DNA from: Tritonibacter litoralis
GTDB taxonomy: Bacteria; Pseudomonadota; Alphaproteobacteria; Rhodobacterales; Rhodobacteraceae
DNA length: 64,000 bases
NCBI RefSeq assembly: GCF_009496005.1
Contig: NZ_WIBF01000012.1
Coordinates: 62,001 to 126,000 of the forward strand
Direction: 5' to 3'
The notes under the pieces are model-generated. The model searched no databases and was not told where the DNA came from. It worked only from the letters and a program-made list of their open reading frames with translations. This document shows positions 16,823-24,927 of the stretch, piece by piece. Every line of letters begins with the position of its first letter. The first letter of the stretch is position 1. The position numbers and the translations under genes were made by a program.

Positions 16823-19800
16823 CAGTTCGCAGAAATTTATCGCCCGCAATCGCGCGCCTCGGGTCCAGATTGAATATGATGTCGAGCTTTATGGCGCCGA
16901 GAAAAAGGTGCAGCTGCCTTTTGTCATGGGGGTGATGAGCGATCTTGTGGGCAAGTCCACGGTGGCGCAGCCCTCGGTGGCCGAGCGGAAGTTCCTTGAG
17001 ATCGATGTGGATAATTTTGACGAACGCATGCGAGCCATGGCCCCGCGTGCGGCCTTTACCGTACCCAATACCTTGACCGGAGAGGGCAATCTGGCGGTGG
17101 ATCTGACCTTTGAGAAGATGGAGGACTTCAGCCCCGGTGCCATCGCCGCCAAGGTCGACGCGCTGCGCCCGTTGCTGGAGGCGCGACAGCAGCTGACGAC
17201 ATTGATGGCCTATATGGATGGCAAGACCGGGGCGGAAGCTTTGGTGGAGAAGGTGCTGCAGGATCCAAGTCTGTTGTCGGGGTTTGAACCGGCGGCGGCA
17301 ACCTCTGCGGATATGACAGCCGTTCTGGATGAGCTGCGCGAGCAAGCCCCGGAAGAGGCGGGCGAGGATCAGACTGCTGCGGCGCTTGCAAGCCTTGGGT
17401 CGGTGGCACCTGCGGAAGCGCCGCCGGAAACCGACGCGCAAGCGGTGCTGGATGGATTGGCGGCGGCCGCACCTGAGGCGCTTGTGGCGGGCGATGCCAT
17501 GGCGGATGTTCTGGGAGATCTCGCAGCCGCCGCGCCGCAGGGGACGTCTGAAACAGGGGATGCGGCGCAACGTGTTTTGGATGGGCTGAGCGCGGCAGAA
17601 GCTGACGTGGAAACGCCAGAGGACAAGACGTCTGATGTTCTGGCGGAACTGGCCAATGTCACGGTGCAAGAGGTGACAGATCAGGATGCTGCGGGAGAGG
17701 TCTTGGATGCGCTGACGGCGGCTGCTCCTGCGGAGGAGCCCTCCGCCACAGATGAGGCGGCAGCGGTGTTGGATCAGCTGAGCGCGACCGCACCTGAGGG
17801 CGATGCGTCGCAAACGGATGGTGTCGCGGATATTGATCTGAGTGATCTGTTGCCTGAGCCGGAGCAGCCTGCAGAGCAGGGCGATGATCTGGACGATGTT
17901 CTAGCCGGGCTGGAAGCCGCTGCGCCTGCGGAGGTGGAGAGCGGTGTTGAGGATGTTTTGTCCGAATTGGCGGAGGTGCCGGTAGGGGATGATGACCCGA
18001 CTGACACCGTGGATGCGGCCCTGGCCGGTTTGGCAGGGGCGACACCAGATGACCCTGTGGCGGATGACATTGACCTGAGTGATCTGCTGCCCGAGGCGGA
18101 GCAACCTGCAGAACAGGGCGATGATCTGGATGATATCCTAGCCGGGCTTGAGCCAGAGGATGTGAGCGCGCCGGTTGGCGATGATCTGGGTGATATTCTG
18201 GAGACTGTCGCAACGCCGCCCGCACCAGAGGGCGGATCCACCGATGATTTGGACGATATCCTGGGGGATCTGGCGGATTTGGATGACCCAGTGCCGGACT
18301 CAGACGGCTCGGCTGCGGCATTGGCCAGCCTACCTACTGAGGACGTGCCGACGGAGGCTGCGGACCCCGACCTTGGCGCCTTGCTGGGCGAGTCGGACGG
18401 CACCGGCGATCTGGATGATATTCTAGCGGATTTGGGGCTGGAGGATGATCCGGCAGAGGCAGATGACGCGGCAGCTGCTGCGGTTGTCGACGACAGCGCG
18501 GATTTGGATCTGGATGATCTGTTGAGCGATTTGGATCCTGCGGCAAACAGTGAGGATGGGGCGGCCCCGACATCAGAGGGTGCGGCGTCGGCGGACACAG
18601 AAGCGGCAGTCGAAAGTGCGGATCCGGTCGAGATCGAGTTTCCCTTTGGCACGCTTTCTGCGGATCGCCCAACGCCCGAAGTTCTGACACGGCGTCGGTT
18701 CCGGATGGCGGTCTTTGGCGATTTTTCGGGTCGGGCGGCGCAAGGCCGGGTGGAGATCGGCGATGATCTGGCGGCGCGGACCGGGCAGCTGTTGGATGTG
18801 GATACGGTTGAGGATGTGATCGAAGGGTTCGCCGGGGATCTGATGCTGCCGATTGGCAAGGAAGGTACGGTGGTTCAGGTGCCGCTGGGGGGGCTGGATG
18901 ATCTGCATCCCGACGAGCTTTATGAAAAAATGCCACTGTTTGCTGAGCTGGAGTCGCTGCGCAAGCAATTGGCCAGTGGCGCAACGGCCGGGTCTGCGGC
19001 GGCATCGCTTTCGGCCTGGGGGGAGAAATACGGCACACCGGCCGCAGCTCCGCGCCTGTCATCTTCGGCGACAGCGGTGCCTGCGGATCTGCGGCTGAGC
19101 GATTTTCAACGTCTGATCGGGGATGTGTCACCGCAGCCCAGTGAAGCCTCTCCCGTGGCTGAGCTGATGGAACGGGTGGTGGGGCCGCATATTCGCCGTT
19201 TGCCGGATCCCAACACCACGGCGATGCAAGAAGCCGTGGGAGACGCGCTGAGCCATGCGATGCGGATGGTGCTGCACCATCCAGAGTTTCAGGCGATCGA
19301 GGCGCAATGGCGCACGCTGGACCTGATGGCGCGGTCGATTGAGACCAATGATAAGCTGGAACTGGTGCTTTATGACATTTCCGCGCAAGAGCTGGCAGCG
19401 GATCTGGCGGCCGAGGAAGACCTGACCCAAAGCGGTCTGATGCGGTTGTTGACCGAAGGGCCGTTGGACCCCGAAGAGGGGCGGGGTGGATATTCCGCCA
19501 TTATCGGACTGTATCAGTTTGAGGAAACGCCGCCCCATGCAGAGCTGCTCGGGCGGTTGGCGCGGGTTGCGGCGCATGTGGACGCGCCGTTTATGGCGGC
19601 GATTTCGCCTGCTTTCCTGACCACGCCCAAGGAGGAACGCCCAAAATTGGTGGCCGAGGCCTGGGATACATTGGCCGCGATGCCAGAGGCCGTGCATCTG
19701 GGGCTGTTGGCACCACGTTTTCTTTTGCGGCGTCCCTATGGGGCCAAAACAGATCCGATTTATGAGTTTGACTTTGAAGAATTCACCGAGGCGGAAGGGC

Positions 19801-20339
19801 TGAAGGGCATGTTATGGGGCAACCCTGTTGCCTTGGCTGCCATCCTGATGGGGCGGTCCTTTGCCAAAAACGGGGCCGCGATGGACCTTGGCTCGATTAT
19901 GTCGCTGGGGGACATGCCCTATCATTACGTTTTGGACCGGTTTGGTGATCAGGTGGCGCTGCCCTGTACCGAGCGCAACATTGACCTGGATAAAATTGCG
20001 ACGGCCAAGGAGCGCGGGTTTATGGCGGTGTCCGCCGTCAAAGGGCAGGATGTGGTGCGGTTGACCTCATTCATGGCGTTGAACGGCGGTGATCTGTCAG
20101 GACCGTGGAGCGATATCCCGGTGCCGCCGCCATCACCACCTGAGGTCACGGCAGCACCAGAACCTGAGGCCGCGCCTGCTGCGCCTGCACCGGTTGAAGC
20201 GGAGGCTGACAGCGACAGTTTGGACGATGAGCTGGACGCGCTGTTGGCTGGATTTGATGATGAGACGCCGGATCAGGATGCGGCGTCTGAAGATGATTTT
20301 GACGCAGAGCTTGCGGCTTTGTTGGATGATTTGCGATGA
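16815..20339 (+). CDS. Giant TssB - acidic repeat linker - TssB' - TssC fusion protein
   Basis: 1174 residues. Residues 1-165 are a TssB domain nearly matching tssB (5333-5845). Residues about 165-595 are a low-complexity acidic linker of about twenty short repeats. Residues about 605-735 look like a second, divergent TssB fold (FRMAVFGDFSGRA, DVDTVEDVIEGF, LDDLHPDELYEKMPLF). Residues about 760-1100 match the N-terminal two thirds of TssC (HPEFQAIEAQWRTLDLMA, AELLGRLARVAAHVDAPF, PRFLLRRPYGAKTDP). The TssC C-terminal core present in the real TssC is missing; a Pro-rich and acidic tail with two more repeat-like units replaces it. It probably cannot build a normal sheath alone and may cap, space or regulate it. 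The start lies within the sodium channel gene end. Confidence 0.9.
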   Translation: MADSSQKFIARNRAPRVQIEYDVELYGAEKKVQLPFVMGVMSDLVGKSTVAQPSVAERKFLEIDVDNFDERMRAMAPRAAFTVPNTLTGEGNLAVDLTFEKMEDFSPGAIAAKVDALRPLLEARQQLTTLMAYMDGKTGAEALVEKVLQDPSLLSGFEPAAATSADMTAVLDELREQAPEEAGEDQTAAALASLGSVAPAEAPPETDAQAVLDGLAAAAPEALVAGDAMADVLGDLAAAAPQGTSETGDAAQRVLDGLSAAEADVETPEDKTSDVLAELANVTVQEVTDQDAAGEVLDALTAAAPAEEPSATDEAAAVLDQLSATAPEGDASQTDGVADIDLSDLLPEPEQPAEQGDDLDDVLAGLEAAAPAEVESGVEDVLSELAEVPVGDDDPTDTVDAALAGLAGATPDDPVADDIDLSDLLPEAEQPAEQGDDLDDILAGLEPEDVSAPVGDDLGDILETVATPPAPEGGSTDDLDDILGDLADLDDPVPDSDGSAAALASLPTEDVPTEAADPDLGALLGESDGTGDLDDILADLGLEDDPAEADDAAAAAVVDDSADLDLDDLLSDLDPAANSEDGAAPTSEGAASADTEAAVESADPVEIEFPFGTLSADRPTPEVLTRRRFRMAVFGDFSGRAAQGRVEIGDDLAARTGQLLDVDTVEDVIEGFAGDLMLPIGKEGTVVQVPLGGLDDLHPDELYEKMPLFAELESLRKQLASGATAGSAAASLSAWGEKYGTPAAAPRLSSSATAVPADLRLSDFQRLIGDVSPQPSEASPVAELMERVVGPHIRRLPDPNTTAMQEAVGDALSHAMRMVLHHPEFQAIEAQWRTLDLMARSIETNDKLELVLYDISAQELAADLAAEEDLTQSGLMRLLTEGPLDPEEGRGGYSAIIGLYQFEETPPHAELLGRLARVAAHVDAPFMAAISPAFLTTPKEERPKLVAEAWDTLAAMPEAVHLGLLAPRFLLRRPYGAKTDPIYEFDFEEFTEAEGLKGMLWGNPVALAAILMGRSFAKNGAAMDLGSIMSLGDMPYHYVLDRFGDQVALPCTERNIDLDKIATAKERGFMAVSAVKGQDVVRLTSFMALNGGDLSGPWSDIPVPPPSPPEVTAAPEPEAAPAAPAPVEAEADSDSLDDELDALLAGFDDETPDQDAASEDDFDAELAALLDDLR
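17290..18600 (+). repeat. Coding repeats: about twenty 18-22-residue acidic units in the fusion linker
   Basis: Each unit has a short amphipathic core of the type xVLDxLxxAAP or DDLDDILAGL, separated by Pro/Asp/Glu/Thr-rich spacers. The first half favours AVLDGLAAAAPE-like units, the second half LDDILAGL-like units. One longer stretch is duplicated almost exactly at the DNA level: 17829-17914 and 18066-18151, 237 bases apart, showing growth by internal duplication in frame. Confidence 0.85.
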
Positions 20340-20394
20340 AAAATAATATGTTACGCGTACCGCACAAGACCCTCCGGTGCCGAAAGGAGGCGAG

Positions 20395-22506
20395 ATGGTA
20401 GTCAGTAAATCTCATGAAAGCGATATGGTCTGGATGTCCGGTAGCTATACCGTGCGCGACCTGTTCCTGAAGCGGGCGATTGTGCGCGAAGGCTTTAGCA
20501 AGCTGACCGAGACCACGATCGAAATCCAGTCCAAGAACAAAGCGGTGAAGCTGGATCAGCTGGTTGGCAAGACCATGAACCTGCATGTGCAGACCGCCGG
20601 TGAGACGGACCATAAATTCTCGGGCCTGTGTATCTCGGTCGAGAACATGGGGTTTCGGGATGGCTATTGCCATTATGTGGCTGAGGTCCGCCCCTGGTTG
20701 TGGCTGCTGACGCGCACAGCGGATTGCCGGGTGTATCAGGAGAAATCCGCGGTTGAGATCATCAAACAGATCTTTAACGAATATGGATTCAGCGATTTCA
20801 AAGACCGGTTGAGCGAAAGCTATGAGGCGCGGGATTACTGCGTGCAATACCGTGAGACGGATTATGACTTCATCTGTCGATTGATGGAGGAAGAGGGGAT
20901 CTATTTCTATTTCGACAGTGCCACCGACAAGAATGCGCCGGAAAAGATGGTGCTGTGTGATGGGATCAGCGCGCACTCTCCGGCCACGGGGCATGCCAAT
21001 ATCGAATTCCATGCGCGTGACGACAATGACCGCCGCCGTGAAGATCACATTTCAGAGCTGGCCTTTGGCGAAACCCTGACAACTGGCAAGGTCACGTTGA
21101 ATGATTTTGACTTCCTGACGCCGACTGCGGATCTGAAATCCAACAGCGCCATCCCAAAAGGGTCGCACAGTCACAAGTCTTTTGAGGTTTATGACTATCC
21201 CGGTCATTACCGGAAGAATTCAGGACTGGGCAGCAAACAAGCGCGGGTGCGGATGGAAGCAGAGGCGATCCGGCACAAAGTTTGGCGCGGGGCCTCCAAT
21301 GTGCGCACCCTGGGCACGGGCAATACGTTCAAGCTGAAGGAGCACCCCGAGAAGGCGTTGAATGCCGAATATCTCGTGACCGATGCGATCCATTACCTGC
21401 AGATCTCGGGCGATTATGGCGAACGGGAGCAGCGCAAGACCAAAGACGGAGACAAGGGCGAGATGCGCCGCGATGTCAAACCGATGAATGTGGATTTCCC
21501 CGAAGAGGTGGGCGGTGATGCTTATTCCGCGACCTTTGGGGCGATTGAGAAGGCAGAGCAATACCGCGCGCCCTTGGAGACGCCTTGGCCTGAGATCAGC
21601 GGGCTGCATACGGCCACTGTGGTGGGCAGCAGCGGCGAGGAGATCTGGACCGATGAACATGGGCGGATCAAGATCCAGTTCCATTGGGATCGCGAAGGCA
21701 AGAAGGATGATAAATCATCCTGTTTTGTGCGGGTGGTGACTCCGTGGTCCGGCAGCGACTGGGGGATGGTTGCGGTGCCGCGCATGGGTCAGGAAGTGGT
21801 GATCCAGTTTGAAGAAGGCGACCCCGACCGGCCCATCTGTACCGGCATGTTGTTCAACAAGGACACGATGCCGCCCTATAAATACCCTGATGATCAGACA
21901 CAATTGGGGATCAAGACCAACTCCTCCAAAGGGGGAGGGGGCTACAATGAGCTGATGTTTGACGACAAGAAAGACAGCGAGCTGATGCGGGTTCAGGCGC
22001 AAAAAGATCATCAGATGTTGATCAAGGACCGGTCCGCTGTGACCATAGGTCTGGATGCGCCAAGCCCTGAAGTGACCAGCGCGGATGAGAAATCCTATGT
22101 GATGACGGTGGAACAGCATGTCACCGAAACGGTGAACAAGGGCGACCGGACCGAGACGGTGAAAACCGGGGACAAGATCGAGACAATCGAAAAAGGGGAT
22201 ATGACCGAAACCATCAAGATGGGCGATAAAACCGAGACCATCGAGATGGGTGATCACAAGGAAACCGTTAAGCTTGGGAATTTAACGGTGGATGTGACAG
22301 CCGGAAAGATCAAGATGACCGCGGGAATGGAGATCTTGCTGCAGGTGGGGGCCTCGTCCGTGAAGATCGACAATTCCGGTGTGACCATCAAAGGTCCGAT
22401 CATCAAGGTCGAAGGCAGTGGGATGGTTGAAGCCAAAGCGCCGATGACCACGGTCAAAGGTGATGCGATGCTTACCCTCAAGGGTGGGCTGACAATGATT
22501 AACTAG
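20395..22506 (+). CDS. vgrG: T6SS spike protein VgrG
   Basis: 703 residues from the ATG at 20395, preceded by AAAGGAGG; a GTG at 20377 overlaps that ribosome site and is unlikely. Gp27-like and gp5-like domains are clear: DLFLKRAIVREGFSKLTE at the start, YCVQYRETDYDFICRLMEEEGIYF, HGRIKIQFHWDREG, and the PWSGSDWGMVAVPRMGQEVVI block. The C-terminus is a needle of short GDxTETIxxGDK repeats (bases about 22100-22275), then beta-helix strands ending at LKGGLTMIN. No extra effector domain is fused, so cargo probably rides by way of PAAR, Hcp or the next gene. Confidence 0.96.
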   Translation: MVVSKSHESDMVWMSGSYTVRDLFLKRAIVREGFSKLTETTIEIQSKNKAVKLDQLVGKTMNLHVQTAGETDHKFSGLCISVENMGFRDGYCHYVAEVRPWLWLLTRTADCRVYQEKSAVEIIKQIFNEYGFSDFKDRLSESYEARDYCVQYRETDYDFICRLMEEEGIYFYFDSATDKNAPEKMVLCDGISAHSPATGHANIEFHARDDNDRRREDHISELAFGETLTTGKVTLNDFDFLTPTADLKSNSAIPKGSHSHKSFEVYDYPGHYRKNSGLGSKQARVRMEAEAIRHKVWRGASNVRTLGTGNTFKLKEHPEKALNAEYLVTDAIHYLQISGDYGEREQRKTKDGDKGEMRRDVKPMNVDFPEEVGGDAYSATFGAIEKAEQYRAPLETPWPEISGLHTATVVGSSGEEIWTDEHGRIKIQFHWDREGKKDDKSSCFVRVVTPWSGSDWGMVAVPRMGQEVVIQFEEGDPDRPICTGMLFNKDTMPPYKYPDDQTQLGIKTNSSKGGGGYNELMFDDKKDSELMRVQAQKDHQMLIKDRSAVTIGLDAPSPEVTSADEKSYVMTVEQHVTETVNKGDRTETVKTGDKIETIEKGDMTETIKMGDKTETIEMGDHKETVKLGNLTVDVTAGKIKMTAGMEILLQVGASSVKIDNSGVTIKGPIIKVEGSGMVEAKAPMTTVKGDAMLTLKGGLTMIN

Positions 22507-22515
22507 GTGGTGGGT

Positions 22516-23109
22516 ATGAGTGGTCGTTTTGAAAATCTGGTGAAGGTTCCGCCAGATCCTGTGGCCAAAATGTTGTCGCATGCCAATGTGTTACTAAAAA
22601 CTCCGCTGGAGGCTCCGCCAACAGCAGATGCGGCAACCGTATTGGAAGAACTGGAGCGTAAAGGCGCGTTGATCGATTTGTTGCGGGTTCTGGCCGTTGT
22701 GTTGCCCGCGCGGGAACGGGTGTGGTGGGCTTGTTTGGCGGCGCGCGATTACATTGGTCCACGGGGACCGGATGATCCGCCGTCATTGGCGAAATCAGAG
22801 GCCTGGGTGTTAGATCCTTCCGAGGAAAACCGCGATGCGGCGCGGATCACGCTGGATCATGCCTATGTGGATGATGACACTGTGAATTGCGCGTTGGCGG
22901 TGCTGTATCACGATGGGACCCTGGGGCCTGGAGATCTGCGGCAATATCCGGCGCCGGCCGGGGCTGCGGAAACTGCGGCCTTTGCCATGAATATGGTAGC
23001 CTTGGGACAATTGTCTGATAAGTTTGAAGAACACGGCCGCTTGCTGGTCGACCGTGCTTTGGATATTGCCAAGGGAGGTCGCGGTTTGGTTGCGGCTGCA
23101 GGTGAGTGA
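22516..23109 (+). CDS. DUF6931-type protein between vgrG and PAAR
   Basis: 197 residues from the ATG at 22516, which follows a GGTGGTGGG site; vgrG ends 9 bases earlier. It is helical, with segments ATVLEELERKGALIDLLRVLAVVLPARERVWWACLAARDY and AFAMNMVALGQLSDKFEEHGR. The ARERVWWA block recalls DUF6931 proteins, which are often found beside VgrG or PAAR genes. No signal peptide or catalytic motif is seen. Role is unknown; an adaptor that helps load cargo on the spike is possible from context only. Confidence 0.72.
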   Translation: MSGRFENLVKVPPDPVAKMLSHANVLLKTPLEAPPTADAATVLEELERKGALIDLLRVLAVVLPARERVWWACLAARDYIGPRGPDDPPSLAKSEAWVLDPSEENRDAARITLDHAYVDDDTVNCALAVLYHDGTLGPGDLRQYPAPAGAAETAAFAMNMVALGQLSDKFEEHGRLLVDRALDIAKGGRGLVAAAGE

Positions 23110-23167
23110 CACAGGCGTGTCGGACCTGTGTTGATTGGACACGTTTGAAGAGTAGGTGAGGTAACCC

Positions 23168-23467
23168 ATGACAATGCCCCAGGCCCGAGTCTCTGATTTG
23201 CACGCCTGTACGTTGCCTTCTATTCCGCCGCCGCCGGTTCTGCCGGTGCCCATTCCCATTATGCCGCCCTGTGCGGTGCAGGTTCTGGTGGGTAAACTGC
23301 CTGCCGCGCGGATGACGGATATGTGCGCCGCCGCCCCGCCGCATCCGATTATCAAAGGGTCCGCCACGGTTTTGATCCAGAAACTGCCCGCCGCGCGGAT
23401 GATGGATAATGCGGCCTGTGGTGGCGTGATCGTCAAAGGTGAATTCACCGTCTTGGTGGGCGGGTGA
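23168..23467 (+). CDS. PAAR-domain spike tip protein
   Basis: 99 residues, the size of a stand-alone PAAR protein. The family pattern is present, with Pro-rich strand turns (PPPPVLPVPIPIMPP) and two related units each containing KLPAARM (residues about 43 and 75) and GSATVL or GEFTVL strands. It should sit as a sharp cone on the VgrG trimer. It has no C-terminal toxin extension. Ribosome site TAGGTGAGG. It lies 7 bases before the FHA gene. Confidence 0.92.
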   Translation: MTMPQARVSDLHACTLPSIPPPPVLPVPIPIMPPCAVQVLVGKLPAARMTDMCAAAPPHPIIKGSATVLIQKLPAARMMDNAACGGVIVKGEFTVLVGG

Positions 23468-23473
23468 TCACGG

Positions 23474-24889
23474 ATGGGCGTGCGACTGAAATTTCAAAGC
23501 TCTGGTGCGGTGCCTGGCAATGGCACCCCGGTGGTGATGAACGGGCCCAGCCTGACGGTGGGGCGCGGCGCGGGCTGCGATCTGGTTCTGCCGGATCCGG
23601 ACCAGCAGCTGTCGCGCAACCATTGTGTGATCGAAGATCACAACGGCAATGTCGTGGTGGTTGATCTCAGCGCCAATGGCACGTTTTTGAACTATGCCAA
23701 GATCCCGCTGGGACGCACGCCGACGCCGTTGAACAATGGCGATGTGCTCTGTGTGGGCAATTACGAGCTGGTGGTGGAAATCGTGGAAACCGCGGCGGCT
23801 GATCCATTGGATCTGGCTCCGGCTGCGATGCCTGCGGCCTCTCCGGGGGTGGCGGAACATGCGCCGGACCCGCTGGCGCTTTTGGATGATGTGGGTCCCG
23901 GTGGCGATTTCCTGGATGATCTCCTCGGCGAAGGGCCAACCGGGCCGTCCCAGTTAAAACCTGCAGACCCCATTGATGATCTGTTGCCGCCGATGGGCGA
24001 AGAGGAAGATCCGTTTTTCACCAAACCCCAGGATGGGCGCGAAGGGGAGGGGGCCAGCCTGCCTCATCACGCGCCTTCGGCTGCGGACAGTTTTCACGCG
24101 CCGGGGGCCACGTCTTCGGTGATCCCGGATGATTGGGATGATGAGTTTCTGTCCGGTGTCGGGGATGCGCCACAAACAGAGCCTGCCCACGCCGTAGAAC
24201 CGGACCCCGTTGCGCCGCCTGAGCCCGCGCCGCTTCCCGTTGCGGAGGAAGAGCCCGCAACGCCCGAGGCCGAACAGCCTGCTCCGCCTGCACCGACGCA
24301 GGCGCATGCGGATGCCATGGCGGCGATCCTGCAGGGGTTGGGGGCAGAGGATCTGAATATTGCGCCCGAGGATCAGCACAATACCTTCCTGCGCATGGGG
24401 CGGGTGATGAAGACATTGATCACGGGCCTGCGCGAGATTTTGATGACGCGCACCACGATCAAATCGGAATTCCGCATCGAACAGACGATGATTTCCGCTG
24501 GGGGCAATAACCCGCTGAAGTTTTCGATCACGCCGGAACAGGCGATCGAGGCGATGGTGCGCCCCACCACCAAAGGATACCTGAGCCCCGAAAGCGCCGC
24601 CCATCAGGCGCTGGAGGACATCAAAGCCCATGAGGTGGCGATGGTGACGGGGATGGAGGCCGCGCTCAAAGGGGTGTTGGCCCGTCTCGACCCGAAATCG
24701 CTGGAAGCCCAGTTCGAACAACGTGGCCGGATGTCTGGCCTGTTGCGGGGCAAAAAGGCGCAATATTGGGACGTCTATGAGAAGCTTTATGCTGAAATCT
24801 CGGATCAGGCAGAGAACGATTTTCACGAGCTCTTCAGCCGCGAATTTGCCAAGGCCTATCAGGCCCAGTTGGACCGGCTGAAGACTTAA
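23474..24889 (+). CDS. tagH: FHA-domain T6SS regulator (TagH/Fha)
   Basis: 471 residues. An N-terminal FHA domain (residues about 10-95) has the phosphothreonine-binding signatures VGRGAGCDLVLPD, LSRNHCVIE and LSANGTFLN. An acidic, Pro-rich middle part contains LDDVG, FLDDLLGE and IDDLLPPMG, echoing the LDDIL units in the giant fusion. The C-terminal 170 residues form the helical domain common to T6SS FHA proteins (MGRVMKTLITGLREILM, KAQYWDVYEKLYAEIS). In the known circuit PpkA phosphorylates such a protein to start assembly, PppA reverses it and TagF restrains it; all three are encoded downstream. Confidence 0.93.
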   Translation: MGVRLKFQSSGAVPGNGTPVVMNGPSLTVGRGAGCDLVLPDPDQQLSRNHCVIEDHNGNVVVVDLSANGTFLNYAKIPLGRTPTPLNNGDVLCVGNYELVVEIVETAAADPLDLAPAAMPAASPGVAEHAPDPLALLDDVGPGGDFLDDLLGEGPTGPSQLKPADPIDDLLPPMGEEEDPFFTKPQDGREGEGASLPHHAPSAADSFHAPGATSSVIPDDWDDEFLSGVGDAPQTEPAHAVEPDPVAPPEPAPLPVAEEEPATPEAEQPAPPAPTQAHADAMAAILQGLGAEDLNIAPEDQHNTFLRMGRVMKTLITGLREILMTRTTIKSEFRIEQTMISAGGNNPLKFSITPEQAIEAMVRPTTKGYLSPESAAHQALEDIKAHEVAMVTGMEAALKGVLARLDPKSLEAQFEQRGRMSGLLRGKKAQYWDVYEKLYAEISDQAENDFHELFSREFAKAYQAQLDRLKT

Positions 24890-24927
24890 AGCGCGCGCAA
24901 AGCGCTTGATTAGAGAAGGAGAGGCAT

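Noticed and set aside
20377-20394. GTG at 20377 as the vgrG start
   Set aside because: It would place the AAAGGAGG ribosome site inside the gene; the ATG at 20395 is correctly spaced.
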